A stretch of 64,000 nucleotides of DNA, from contig JANATG010000009.1 in NCBI GenBank assembly GCA_029449235.1, positions 1,364,001 through 1,428,000 of the forward strand, written 5' to 3'. How positions within the stretch are numbered: position 1 is the stretch's first letter; every line of letters begins with the position of its first letter. Below, piece after piece: positions 54,897 to 64,000 of the stretch. Made by a program: the position numbers and the translations under genes. The notes beneath the pieces were generated by a model, which saw only the letters and a program-made list of their open reading frames with translations, did no database searches and was not told the DNA's origin. Source of the stretch: Linnemannia schmuckeri. Its lineage: Eukaryota > Mortierellomycota > Mortierellomycetes > Mortierellales > Mortierellaceae.

Positions 54897-55357
54897 AAGA
54901 TCCTTGAAATTGATAAAGTCGCTTGTGGAGGGGAGCATCCATACCTTTCGTCTTTATTACGCGTTTTCTGCCTCTCTGCTACTTGTATTTTTGCACTCGT
55001 CAGCCTCTTATTTGCTGTCCCTTGGTGCAGTAATCATCTCCCTTCTTAATGAGCCTGCAAATTTCAAAAGGGGTATTAAGCGGGGCTTAATTTTCGATTC
55101 CTCTTTTTCTTGTCACTCCAACTTCGACCTACGATCGCTTAGGACATGATCAAAGATCAAGAAAAAAAAATGAAATGGAAAGAAAAGTCAAGACACAAGA
55201 CTTATGACAAGTTCAATACGCGAGAATGACATTAAGAAAGTGACTGATGATCGCTGAGCAGAAGCAAAGGCAAGCGAGACGATCAATGGAAATTCATCAT
55301 CAAAAATGAGAATAAGGAGAGGTATAGATAGAGAGCTCAAAATGAGTGCCGGCTTTG

Positions 55358-55515
55358 GGAGGGGATGGTGGCCACTTTGGTTACTCACTCTTCCCTGGAG
55401 CTGTAGGAAAGAGGGCGAAGTTTTTATTGGGGGATATTCGGCTAGTGATCTCCTCGCAGTGTGTCCTGGGCAGCTGGGCAGCTTTTCTGGAAGAGCGCAG
55501 ACAGTGGCGAACCAA
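55358..55515 (-). repeat. dispersed repeat, block 2 copy C
   Basis: It shares TTTGGTTACTC, CTCTTC, GTGATCTCCTCGC and CCTGGGCAGCT with 21212-21352, in the same order and spacing. The minus strand reads S-C-P-G-H-T-A-R-R-S, close to copy A (S-C-P-G-Y-T-A-R-R-S), with frame breaks around it. Confidence 0.5.
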
Positions 55516-55659
55516 TTTCTAGAGTAAGTTCAAGTTAGTGGCGAGAAAGTAAGAGTGGCTTGGCAGGTGACTGCACTCTTTCCTTCACTTTTTTTTCTAT
55601 CTGTCCCTCAGCGGCACACCAAAGCTTCTATCCCATTCATTCTCACTTAACTGCACAAC

Positions 55660-57259
55660 ATGATTCTCGGGTTCTGGGGTAAGGCTCTCCGCCATGGAGC
55701 TCCTTGTCGCGAAGAAACTCATTCGCCAGAGTACCTTTAATGAATATGGACATTCTCAGACAACCGTCCTTTGAGAGCTAATGTTTCAACTTTGCATTCC
55801 ACTCTCTAACTCGACGTTAATAGGACTTACTATCTTGCCTGACAAGACCTACACGCAAATTGTGGATAACTCGTTCAAGGTGTCTATGGTGAGTTACCAA
55901 TTAGGATTAAAATCGCATATTGCAGTACGTTATCGCATTGTTTCTTGTTGTACTGGCATTCCATGGCAAACTAACGAGCGTCTGTCTCCTTACTTCGCAA
56001 TAGGCTGCCTTGGACGAGGAGACCAAGCCTGGACGTACTTCACTTCGCGTTAGCGTCAACAACAAATCGCAAGTTCTTTGCTCTCTAATCCCAGGAAAGG
56101 TTGACCAGCAAAAACTGGACGTGGCATTCGCCGAAGGCGAGGAAATCACCTTTTCCGTTACTGGAGACAAGTAAGGCGATACAGTGGCTCTTCCCTGCCC
56201 GTTTGATCAAGATGTTGCTTGCCGTTGCGGCGTTTACCTAACGACGGTACTTTATGTTCTGTATTTAATTATAGTGTCGTTCATCTTTCAGGAAACTATC
56301 TCCCAGATACTGGTGCTCACGATGGTGACGAAGACGATTACGACGAGGAGGATGATGACATGTACGGAGGATACGACCAGGACGATGACGGCAACATTGT
56401 GATTTCCCAGGGTACCAAGCGACTCGCAGACTTGATTGGTGACGAAGACGAGGACGAGGACTCTGAGGATGACCCCGATTTTACTGGAGAAGATGATGAA
56501 GAGGATGAAGATGATTCCGATGACGATGAAGATGAGGAGAACCCCAACCCATATGCCGTGCAAGCCGAGGGTGACGAAGACGACAGTGGCGAAGACGACG
56601 AAGAGAATGATGAGGAGGAGAACGGCGGCGGCGGTGACGATGATGAGGGTGATGAAGACGAGGAGGAGGATGACAGTGAGGACGACGATGACGAGGAGCC
56701 TGAACCCGTTAAGAAAGAGGCGGCACCTGCAGCAAAGAAGCAAAAGATTCCTGAAGAGAAGGCCATCTCCATCAAGAACAAGCAGGAAGCCACTCCAACC
56801 AAAGCCAAGGAGGAGGCGAAGAAGGCACACAAGAAGACTCTTCCTAACGGTCTAGTCATTGAGGATACCAAGCCCGGCGAGGGAGCACGCGCAAAGAGCG
56901 GCAAGAAGATTGGCATGCGCTATATTGGCCGCCTCGAAAATGGGAAGGTTTTCGACAAGAACACCAGCGGGAAGCCTTTTAGCTTTAAGCTCGGTGCTGG
57001 TGAGGTGATCAAGGGCTGGGATCTGGGTATCCAGGGCATGCAGCTCAACGGCGAACGTCGTCTGATCATTCCCCCCGCACTCGCGTAAGTTTACACCTGC
57101 CTTTCAAAATGCGATGGTTATGTGCTGCGCGTTCAAAAGAAACTAACGTGTGATACGCTCGCTTGATGACTTGATAGATATGGCTCCCAGGGAGCACCAC
57201 CAGATATTCCCCGCAATGCGACCTTGGTGTTTGAAGTCAAACTTGTTTCCTTGAAGTGA
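55660..57259 (+). CDS. nuclear FKBP with nucleoplasmin-like domain (FPR3/FPR4 type)
   Basis: 380 aa in five exons: 55660-55678, 55824-55888, 56004-56170, 56275-57084 and 57178-57259, all in frame. Residues 1-98 form the nucleoplasmin-like domain typical of Fpr3/Fpr4 and insect FKBP39: M-I-L-G-F-W-G-L-T-I, R-T-S-L-R-V, V-H-L-S-G-N-Y. A long Asp/Glu-rich region follows (about 100-240), then a Lys-rich nuclear-localisation stretch. The C-terminal FKBP domain (about 273-380) has Y-I-G-R-L-E-N-G-K-V-F-D, G-W-D-L-G-I-Q-G-M and A-Y-G-S-Q-G. These proteins are histone-binding peptidyl-prolyl isomerases of nucleolus and chromatin and bind FK506. The length agrees with the yeast proteins (about 390-410 aa). 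Confidence 0.95.
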
Positions 57260-57515
57260 AGACTTCCTCTTGCATTACCTAATAATAAATAAGCCATGAA
57301 ATATTTATTCTTTTAGTCGGCAGTCGACACCATGTGGCAGATGTGGCAGGAATGTCCATTCCAAATGCAGGCCATACGATCGCAAAATTTTCTTTTTCAG
57401 CTTTAGGACTTCATTTTCATTATCCGACAAGTTTTTTTTTTTTTTTTTTTTTTTCTCCTTGACCAACCCTTTATTAAAAACCCACACCTCTCTCCGTTTT
57501 CTCCTCTTTCTCACT

Positions 57516-59584
57516 ATGGATCAGTCCTCAGGTAAAGCACGCTACTTACTCCCCCTAGACAGTCGCATCTCATCCAGGGAACCACCGCATCGCCTTTCAA
57601 ATCACACCAACAACTCGATCTCTGGCACCAGTCTGTTCATCACCATACCACTAGTATACCCTGGAGAAAAATAGCCAAAAAAGAAAAAAAGAACTTGATG
57701 ACTCCGACGCAGACAACGACGACCGAGCTCACACCCTTGAGGCGTCAAGTCGATAGGCAACGGCACGTTGTCAACACCTTCGACATATACTTGGCACCAG
57801 CGAGCAATATGTAGCAGCAGTCTCTTTTTCGGATCTGTTGACTTTTCGGCATGGATTCAGCACCGACAACGGACTGCCTGCGTGTTCATACCTTGGACAA
57901 ATCCAGCAAGTGATGAGGACTCTTACGGTCTCCATGTACTCTGTGGATGAATTGAGTACTCGATGGCAAGATCCTGACAGTTTTTGTATTTGTTTTTATT
58001 ATGCCCACTTTTAGCCAGCGTCGACATCAAGAAAAAGCAGCAACAGGAAGCCCCTACTCCTCAGAACACACCTCACTTTTCAACCCTCAACTCTTCTGCA
58101 CCCCCTACCGATAACATGGAGACCATTCAGACCCCAGGTAAGGGAGTGACGCGGCGGATTACTATATATGTGCTTTGGTTGGGTGTCAAAGATAGCAAGC
58201 GGAAGGAGCAAGCATCGATAACCAGAACGAACAGACGTGTTCAATGGCGCTATTCTTTACTGGCTCAGTCGTTTTTTTTTTTTTTTTTTTTTTTTTTTGC
58301 CCCCAACAAAAAAAAGATTTTTTTGTTTGAGGAGGTGGAGAGACAGCGAAGGAAGGCATCGCGTTATACTGACTCTAATCTATTCAATCTCCTCTGCTTG
58401 ATCCCGTCGCGATAACAACAGGATCCGTCCTCGCCAACAACCCCCAGCTCATGTCCATGTTGCAGGGCCGTCTCGGCAACTTGGTTGGTGCTCCCTCCGG
58501 CTACCTTCAGACCTTGGGTCCCGATGTCCGTCGTCGCGTCAAGGGCTTGAAGTCCCTTCAGAACAAGTACACCGCCCTCGAGGTCGAGTTCCAGAAGGAG
58601 ATCCTCGCCTTGGAGAAGAAGTACCTCGAGCTCTACACTCCCCTCTACCAGAAGCGTGCCGAGTTCGTCTCTGGCAAGACTGAGCCCACCGATGCCGAGG
58701 TCGAGGATGGTGTCAGCGAGGACGAGGAGGAGGACGACGAGAAGGATGAGGATGACGAGGACAAGGAGATCGAGAAGGTCGAGGGTATGTCTATGGGAGA
58801 ACCAATATTCCCAATGTTTTCACTGCAGAGCGTCATCTGCTTGGTCTGTCCTGAATCGCTCAATAACCTTTTCTGTGATTGAATTTGACCATGATTAGGT
58901 ATCCCCGAGTTCTGGCTCACTGCTTTAAAGACCAACGCCCAGTTCGCCGATATCATTACTGAGAAGGATGAGGAGGCCTTGAAGCACTTGGTCGATATCC
59001 GCATGGCCTATTTCGACAAGCCTGGCTTCCGTCTCGATTTCGAGTTCTCGCCCAACGACTTCTTCACCAACACTATCTTGACCAAGACCTACTTCTATCA
59101 CGATGAACCTGGCTATGGCGGCGACTTTGTCTATGACCACGCTGAGGGCACCAAGATCGACTGGAAGGAGGGCAAGGATCTCTCGGTCACTGTCGAGACC
59201 AAGAAGCAGCGCCACAAGGGTACCAACAAGACCCGTGTCGTCAAGAAGACCGTCCCCGCCGAGACCTTCTTCTCCTTCTTCTCTCCTCCCGTTGCTCCCG
59301 AGGAGGACGACGAGGATGATGAGGAGGATGAAGACATTGATGAGAGACTCGAAGCTGACTACGGTTTGGGTGAGGAGCTCAAGGACTCGATCATCCCCCG
59401 TGCCGTCGACTGGTTCACCGGCAAGGCTCTTCAGTACCAGGATAACGGTGACCAGTATGACGACGACTTTGAGTATGATGACGATGAGGAGGAGGATGAT
59501 GAGGATGAGGATGACGATGAGGACGATGATGATGATGAGCAGCCCGCCAAGGATGAGAAGGCACCCGAGTGTAAACAACAGTGA
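57516..59584 (+). CDS. NAP1: nucleosome assembly protein NAP1
   Basis: 395 aa in four exons: 57516-57531, 58015-58137, 58422-58784 and 58899-59584. The first exon is 16 nt (M-D-Q-S-S). The frame is kept at every junction. An internal ATG at 58115 is in frame but is not the start. The NAP domain shows a long dimerisation helix (V-K-G-L-K-S-L-Q through Y-T-P-L-Y-Q-K-R), then G-I-P-E-F-W-L-T-A-L and I-D-W-K-E-G-K-D-L. S-F-F-S-P-P precedes an acidic tail of Asp/Glu. The protein ends in E-C-K-Q-Q, a CaaX-like end as in animal NAP1-like proteins. NAP1 chaperones H2A-H2B and linker histones. Intron 2 contains a run of about 29 T. It converges on the SR gene. Confidence 0.96.
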
Positions 59585-59922
59585 AGGGTGTATGCGCCTG
59601 ACCATGCGACATGCCATGCTACGATCCAATTTCCACCAAAATAAATGCTTTGCTTTCTGATTGATTTCTAGCTTTGATAATTTTTGATAATTTCGTCCGC
59701 AATTTATTGTGGGTCCTTTTTTTATTACATCCGTTTTTGTCCCTATGGACTTGTTCACCAGAGTCCTCCTATCCCTTCATCCTGTGTTCATTGAGTCTGG
59801 TGCGATGGCACATCTATCCCTAATTCACGTTTAAAAGTGACCTATCATACTTATTTTTGTAGTTGTTTCCTAATGAATATATGTATCCAACCTTTTTTCT
59901 TTACAAACGGCGTGCTGGCTTT
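59585..59922. other. convergent 3' spacer between NAP1 and SR gene
   Basis: 338 bp that must hold both polyadenylation regions: AATAAATG near 59640 for NAP1 and, on the minus strand, AATAAAAAAAG near 59720. No gene. Confidence 0.45.
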
Positions 59923-61322
59923 TTAACGAGCATCAGGCGAGATGGAGCGCTTCTCAGCAATCGATCCTCGACGTTCACCAGAAGGGCTGGGCGAGCGACG
60001 TCCACGGGCAGAAGGCGATGGCTCTCTGTTGGCGCCACCTTCTTGACGGCTATCACGGCGGCCTTCTCCACGCTCCTCTCCACGCTCGTCTCCACCACGG
60101 CGCTCCTCGCGGTCCTCTCTGCGGTCATCGCCTCCACGGCGGTCGCGGTCGTCACGGTCATCTCTGCGGTCACGGTCATCACGGCGGTCGTCTCTGCGAC
60201 GGTCATCTCCACGGCGGTCGTCACGACGATCATCGCGGCGGTCGTCCCTGCGGCGGTCATCACGGCGGTCATCTCCACGGCGATCACGGTCGCGGCGAGG
60301 AGAGCGGGATCTGGAACGGTCACGGCGGCCGCGAGGCGAGCGCGATCTATTGAGCAAATGAAAAGGGTAAGGTAAGATTTAACGAAGGAAAACAACTAGA
60401 TAAAACTGACTTGCGTCCTGATTCTTTCATAGACAATTACCTTCTGCGATCACGGTCGCGGTCAGAGCGTCCACCTCCACGGCAGTCGCGTGCCCAGTGT
60501 CCTATTTTCAATATAGTCCAAGAATTAACAATAACGACATCATGGATTTGTGTTAGGGCGAAAAGTGTTCCATGTATTTTCTCGCCATTGAAATATCCAG
60601 TCATTTTTCCTGTGAAGTGCGTTTGTAGGAAAAAAATCAGCGTCGGTGTTTTTGTATTACCCTCCTTGCCACACTATTGTAAGTAAAGAAGTAAACAGAG
60701 GGTGATGATTGGTCAGTATGGGTTCTGACAAATAAAAAACAACATTCATGCGACAAGAAGGAAAAAAAAAAAAATAGCGATTGAGATTCGATCCTGCGTT
60801 TAGTACCTTGAAGCACTCGTTGTCTCCACCACGACGTCCATTGTTCTTGGCAAACTCAACAACGATGGGGTTATTGTTGATGAGGTGGCCGTTCAGTTTG
60901 TGGACAGCCTCCTCGGCATCGCGGATATCCTATTAGCAAAATGACAAATAACAACAACAAATGAATCGTAAATACAGGTTCCTGTGTTTGCCTTTGCTTC
61001 CAGTTGAAACGGTATTTTTGTTTGTGGAAACAGTCCCTACCTCATATTCCACGAAGCCATAGCTCGAGTTAACACCTATAGGGGTGTTGCAGAGAGGAGC
61101 GAGTATGAGCGAGAGGGTATTAGTTGTAACAATAACAAGTGCGCCTGACATGATAACGGTGTGCGAGTGTTGCTATTTGTTGCTATCGCTGTTGTGGCAG
61201 GAGTAGAAGTGTGATGTACCTCGCTTAATGTCCAAACGGGTGACTCGGCCGTATTTGTTAAAGAGATCCTCGAGGTCGCGGGAGCGAGTGTCCTGAGAGA
61301 GTCGTCCTAAAAAGAGAGCCAT
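59923..61322 (-). CDS. SR splicing factor with RRM and CCHC zinc knuckle (SRSF7-like)
   Basis: 252 aa in six exons: 61322-61220, 61075-61041, 60929-60807, 60673-60661 (13 nt), 60501-60441 and 60346-59923, all in frame. The RRM spans residues 1 to about 72, with RNP2 L-F-L-G-R-L and RNP1 Y-G-F-V-E-Y-E. A zinc knuckle, C-F-K-C-G-K-E-G-H-W-A-R-D-C, is put together from three exons and needs the 13-nt microexon. The C-terminal domain starts with R-S-R-S-P-R and continues as R-D-D-R-R repeats, then S-P-S-P-S-G. RRM plus knuckle plus RS is the layout of SRSF7/9G8 and plant RSZ proteins, which act in splice-site choice and mRNA export. It shares a 219-bp spacer with the divergent F-box gene. Confidence 0.92.
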
Positions 61323-61541
61323 GGATGTGTGCTGATGAGGGAGAAGGGGAAGAGAAGGCTGGATGAAAGAAGAAAAAAAAAAGAAAGGGTAAAAAAAAAA
61401 GTGAGTGCGATCCCAAGAAAGAAGAGGCTTAGCAAACACTTCTTTCGTCGTCCTCTTTTTTTTTCTTTTGCAATTGTTAGAGAAACGTTGCCACCAAGCT
61501 TGCTTTTACACTTGGTTCCAGTTCACTGCCTTTTTGTTTCA
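61323..61541. promoter_or_regulatory. shared divergent promoter of SR and F-box genes
   Basis: 219 bp between the two start codons, with A-runs (61372-61384, 61391-61400) on one half and a T-run near 61457 on the other. This small size suggests joint regulation. Confidence 0.5.
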
Positions 61542-63712
61542 ATGGCAGAACAAACATCACCATCGACAGGAATGTCAGTGCAGGAACAGGATAACCCCTT
61601 CAAGGACATCCTTCACAGCATTCAACAACTCCCTCGACTGGCCCCACATGAACGACGCGTAATGTAACGGACCATCAATATATAGCAAAGCAACCGGAAG
61701 GGTCGTTTTTACGTTGACCTTTGAGAGACGTATTCCCCCTTGCTGATCCCCCCCACTTCTTACTTTTGCTCAAACAGTCTTCGGGAGCTCATCGCATGTT
61801 GCGATGAAGGCGACCTCCAAGTCCTACATCGACTTCTTGGCCAAACTAATCAATCTGGATACGACCTCGTCTCAGCTCTTCCCGTCGAGGTCTCCCACCA
61901 CCTCTTCTTGTACCTTGATGGCATGGATTTGGTCCGCTGCCAGGCGGTATGCAGGTCATGGCGAGAAACCATCCAAAACAACGAGGCTCTGTGGAAGGCC
62001 AAGGTGCGTGACTGGGACCCAGCTGAGTGCTCGCTTCTCAAGGACGCCATGGATTATCAACTTCAATTGACTCGCAGCACACCACATCAACAACCTCAAC
62101 AATCGCCAGTTATCCATGACACTCACAACAAATACTCAGAATCAGCAGAGATAGATTCACTATTGGACAGGATTGAGAGTCGACCAGGATTCATGGGCTG
62201 GAGGGAAGCTGTTGTTGGCGAGCTCACGTTAAAGCAGAATTGGAAGTGGGGTCGATGCGTCCACCAGCTAACATTGTCTTTGGCAATGAATATTAAGCCG
62301 ATGTTGTTGGCATGGCCATTGCTGATATTGATCGATAGCTGGCCGCGTATTCACAAGATCTTACTGGACGGATACCGGGGGGTTCGATACCAGGAGTTTC
62401 CCCAAGGGAATGGACAACACTACCAGATGATGGAGGTTCCTCGAGGACATGGCTCTGTCAGTTGCATTGCCTGGGACACTACCGCGTCGGCATCCACTCA
62501 AGTTCCTCTGCCCACAAAGACTGGCAATGAGGAGGAGGAACAATTGCTACCCCTGGCACTTGGAGGGTTTTTGAGGTTCGTAGTATCTTATGGTCTCAAA
62601 CTACACTGTGTTATTGAATTATATCATGCAATGTTCCCGCTTGCAACTAACTCTATTTTTTTTTGGTCTTACAATAGGACTGTCAGAATGTGTGACCCAG
62701 CAACAGGGACAAATGTGGCGCTACCTAACGTACTGCATGGATTTGCGCTGCATCTTTGTTATCTACGCGACAAAATCATCTCTGTCACCTTGGACGGGCA
62801 TGTTGTTTTCTTTCCAAAGACGCCGCCGTTCCTTCCTATTCGGTCGAGTAGCGTCAACACCAAGGTATGCGTTAAAATGTGGGTATTCGGCGTATTTTTT
62901 TTTTTCTGAACAGAAATCAAATCATACATTTGCTTACACTCTTTTCGCGCGAATGTTAGGTTCTTCAAGTGTTGGCGGTCGACTTTGGATCAAGGACATT
63001 TCAGCGCAGTCAAGGAGACCTCACGCAAACCTGGCAGGGGGCGGTTTGCCTCGCACATGAAGACGGGGTGATTATCAAAGATGAGCATTCGCAAACATTG
63101 TGTCAGCTTCTGCTTGAACTAGGAGCAAAGTTGATTCACATCCAGGCGATTGCAGACAACACCTGGCCCTACCGTAACGAACTATTGATCTTATACGAGG
63201 AACCGAATACGCGCCGGAGACTCGTCCTTTGTGTTCAAATGGAACCAGGATATCGGGAAGAGAGTTCCAGGAGGCTATTAACACCCAGTTTCTCGTTGGG
63301 GAGAGGCGGAGATGCACGCGATTCGATTGCCATGTATCGCGACCGGATCGGCATCATGAGCCATCGTGATTGCTCCTCTGACCTTGGTCATTATTGTGTA
63401 CTCCGGTTGCTGGACCTGAAGCAGAATGTGGCTGTCAGCACAGAGTATACTAGATCTGAGAGTGTGGAGGAAGACGAGGTTGTCTCTGATGGCGCGGACA
63501 CTGAAGATGACAATCATAACAAGGTCAGGGACGGTGATGAAGGCGATGAGGAAGGTGGTTTGAAGACAGGCAGGGTCTATATGTGTAGGAAACCTATCCG
63601 GCTGGACCATTCTACGGTTAACAAGGCCGCATATCGCATTCTGGCGTTGGACCATGCAAGAATCGTGCTTGGGGTAGGGCCGAGGAAGGTCAAGATCCTC
63701 TATCTGGTGTAG
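61542..63712 (+). CDS. F-box protein with C-terminal propeller-like region
   Basis: Exons are about 61542-61658, a second ending at 62575, 62678-62864 and 62960-63712. The protein is about 660 aa. Exon 1 encodes an acidic/polar start (M-A-E-Q-T-S-P). The F-box follows in exon 2: L-P-V-E-V-S-H-H-L-F-L-Y-L-D-G-M-D-L-V-R-C-Q-A-V-C, then S-W-R and L-W-K. A linker and strand-rich sequence follow (V-R-M-C-D-P-A-T-G, L-D-G-H-V-V-F-F) and suggest a degenerate propeller. An acidic insertion lies near 63468-63550. F-box proteins supply substrate specificity to SCF ubiquitin ligases; the target is unknown. The exon 1/2 junction does not keep frame with the visible CAG acceptor at 61780. A GAG at about 61790 would, or the start lies at ATG 61648. 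Confidence 0.75.
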
Positions 63713-64000
63713 ACGGACGTCTTTTTTTTTTCTCGTTTGATCCCCTTGCCGCTTTGTGAATAACATTCATTCAGTCAGAACGGCCAACTAGCGAGGATAT
63801 CGACAATCGACGGGGACCACTGGGATGTTCGTGTGTCCAAGTGCGTTTGCCCCTTTTCGAAATGCATTGTTTGGTCGACTGTGTGTGTGAGTGTGATTGT
63901 GAGTGTGGGTCTGGGTTTGAGCGTGAGGGCTGTGTGCAGATACAAATGCGAGTGACTGGCATGTCAGAGTGTATGTGAGAGAGAGGAGTGTGTGCTATTC
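63713..64000. other. F-box 3' flank to window end
   Basis: A T-run lies at 63722-63731 and GT-rich simple sequence (TGTGTGTGAGTGTG) at 63881-63910. No gene is recognised before the window ends. Confidence 0.4.

Larger units (their letters stand above)
54382..55659. other. gene-poor spacer with dispersed repeat
   Basis: Divergent spacer between the TMEM229-like and FKBP genes. It holds repeat block 1 (54873) and block 2 (55358-55515) and two plausible splice sites (AAAG|GTAAGTCT near 54806; TTGTCACAG near 54853), which hint at a spliced non-coding leader. No protein is supported. Confidence 0.45.

Noticed and set aside
56288..56916. Open frames opposite the acidic region of the FKBP gene
   Set aside because: Gly/Val/Ile- or Ser-rich shadows of GAN codon repeats.
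57426..57453. Poly-T tract as a retroposon tail
   Set aside because: No target-site duplication or element body is visible next to it. Homopolymers of similar length occur at many sites here.
59901..60395. Long open frames opposite and out of frame with the SR protein RS domain
   Set aside because: Arg/Asp codon repeats give open frames in all phases. Only the frame joined to the RRM and zinc knuckle is meaningful.

Overview
This window is nuclear DNA of a filamentous fungus. Genes are split by short GT..AG introns whose 3' sites are mostly TAG or CAG, intergenic DNA is A/T-rich with long homopolymers, and several genes point to fungi: a CDC11-type septin, BRE1, SEC27, and secreted and GPI-anchored wall-type proteins. 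I infer an early-diverging lineage, most likely Mortierellomycetes, because DONSON-like and BAG6-like genes occur beside septins and because of the kelch/transmembrane and SDR families. That placement rests on recall and was not searched.

Layout. 1-2.5 kb holds a tRNA-Arg(ACG), two tandem 5'-truncated copies of a non-LTR retrotransposon 3' end, and a partial kelch/transmembrane gene. 3.7-11.5 kb holds a divergent pair: a DONSON homologue (replisome assembly) and a BAG6-like ubiquitin-domain protein. 11.9-17.9 kb is a tandem array of SDR9C/retinol-dehydrogenase-like genes (one pseudogene, three intact). 18.0-19.2 kb is a PP2A activator (PTPA/RRD). 19.2-24.2 kb is gene-poor, purine-skewed and carries a dispersed repeat. 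24.2-33.7 kb holds a secreted type-B carboxylesterase, BRE1 (histone H2B ubiquitin ligase) and a septin. 34.8-36.1 kb holds a fifth SDR gene, inverted, whose first 1.26 kb is almost identical to the array member at 13.3 kb, introns and (GT)n tract included. 36.1-46 kb is gene-poor except for two secreted proteins built from one four-cysteine domain, present once in the first and seven times in the second. 46.5-48.8 kb is a decayed kelch gene. 49.1-59.6 kb holds COPI beta'-COP (SEC27), a TMEM229-like membrane protein, a nucleoplasmin-domain FKBP and NAP1. 59.9-63.7 kb holds an SR splicing factor and, divergently, an F-box protein.

How the genes fit together. This is mostly a housekeeping neighbourhood. 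Chromatin and nuclear functions are frequent (BRE1, NAP1, FPR3/4-type FKBP, DONSON, SR protein). Vesicle traffic (SEC27), cytokinesis (septin), phosphatase control (PTPA) and protein quality control (BAG6-like, F-box) are also present. No operon-like logic applies, but three short shared spacers between divergent genes (DONSON/BAG6-like, SR/F-box) and a convergent pair (NAP1/SR) are visible.

The most unusual items are the four-cysteine repeat family, the inverted SDR duplication with sharp edges and no indels, the fungal DONSON and BAG6-like genes, a 13-nt microexon in the SR protein zinc knuckle, and an unclassified dispersed repeat in the 19-24 kb and 55 kb gene-poor tracts.
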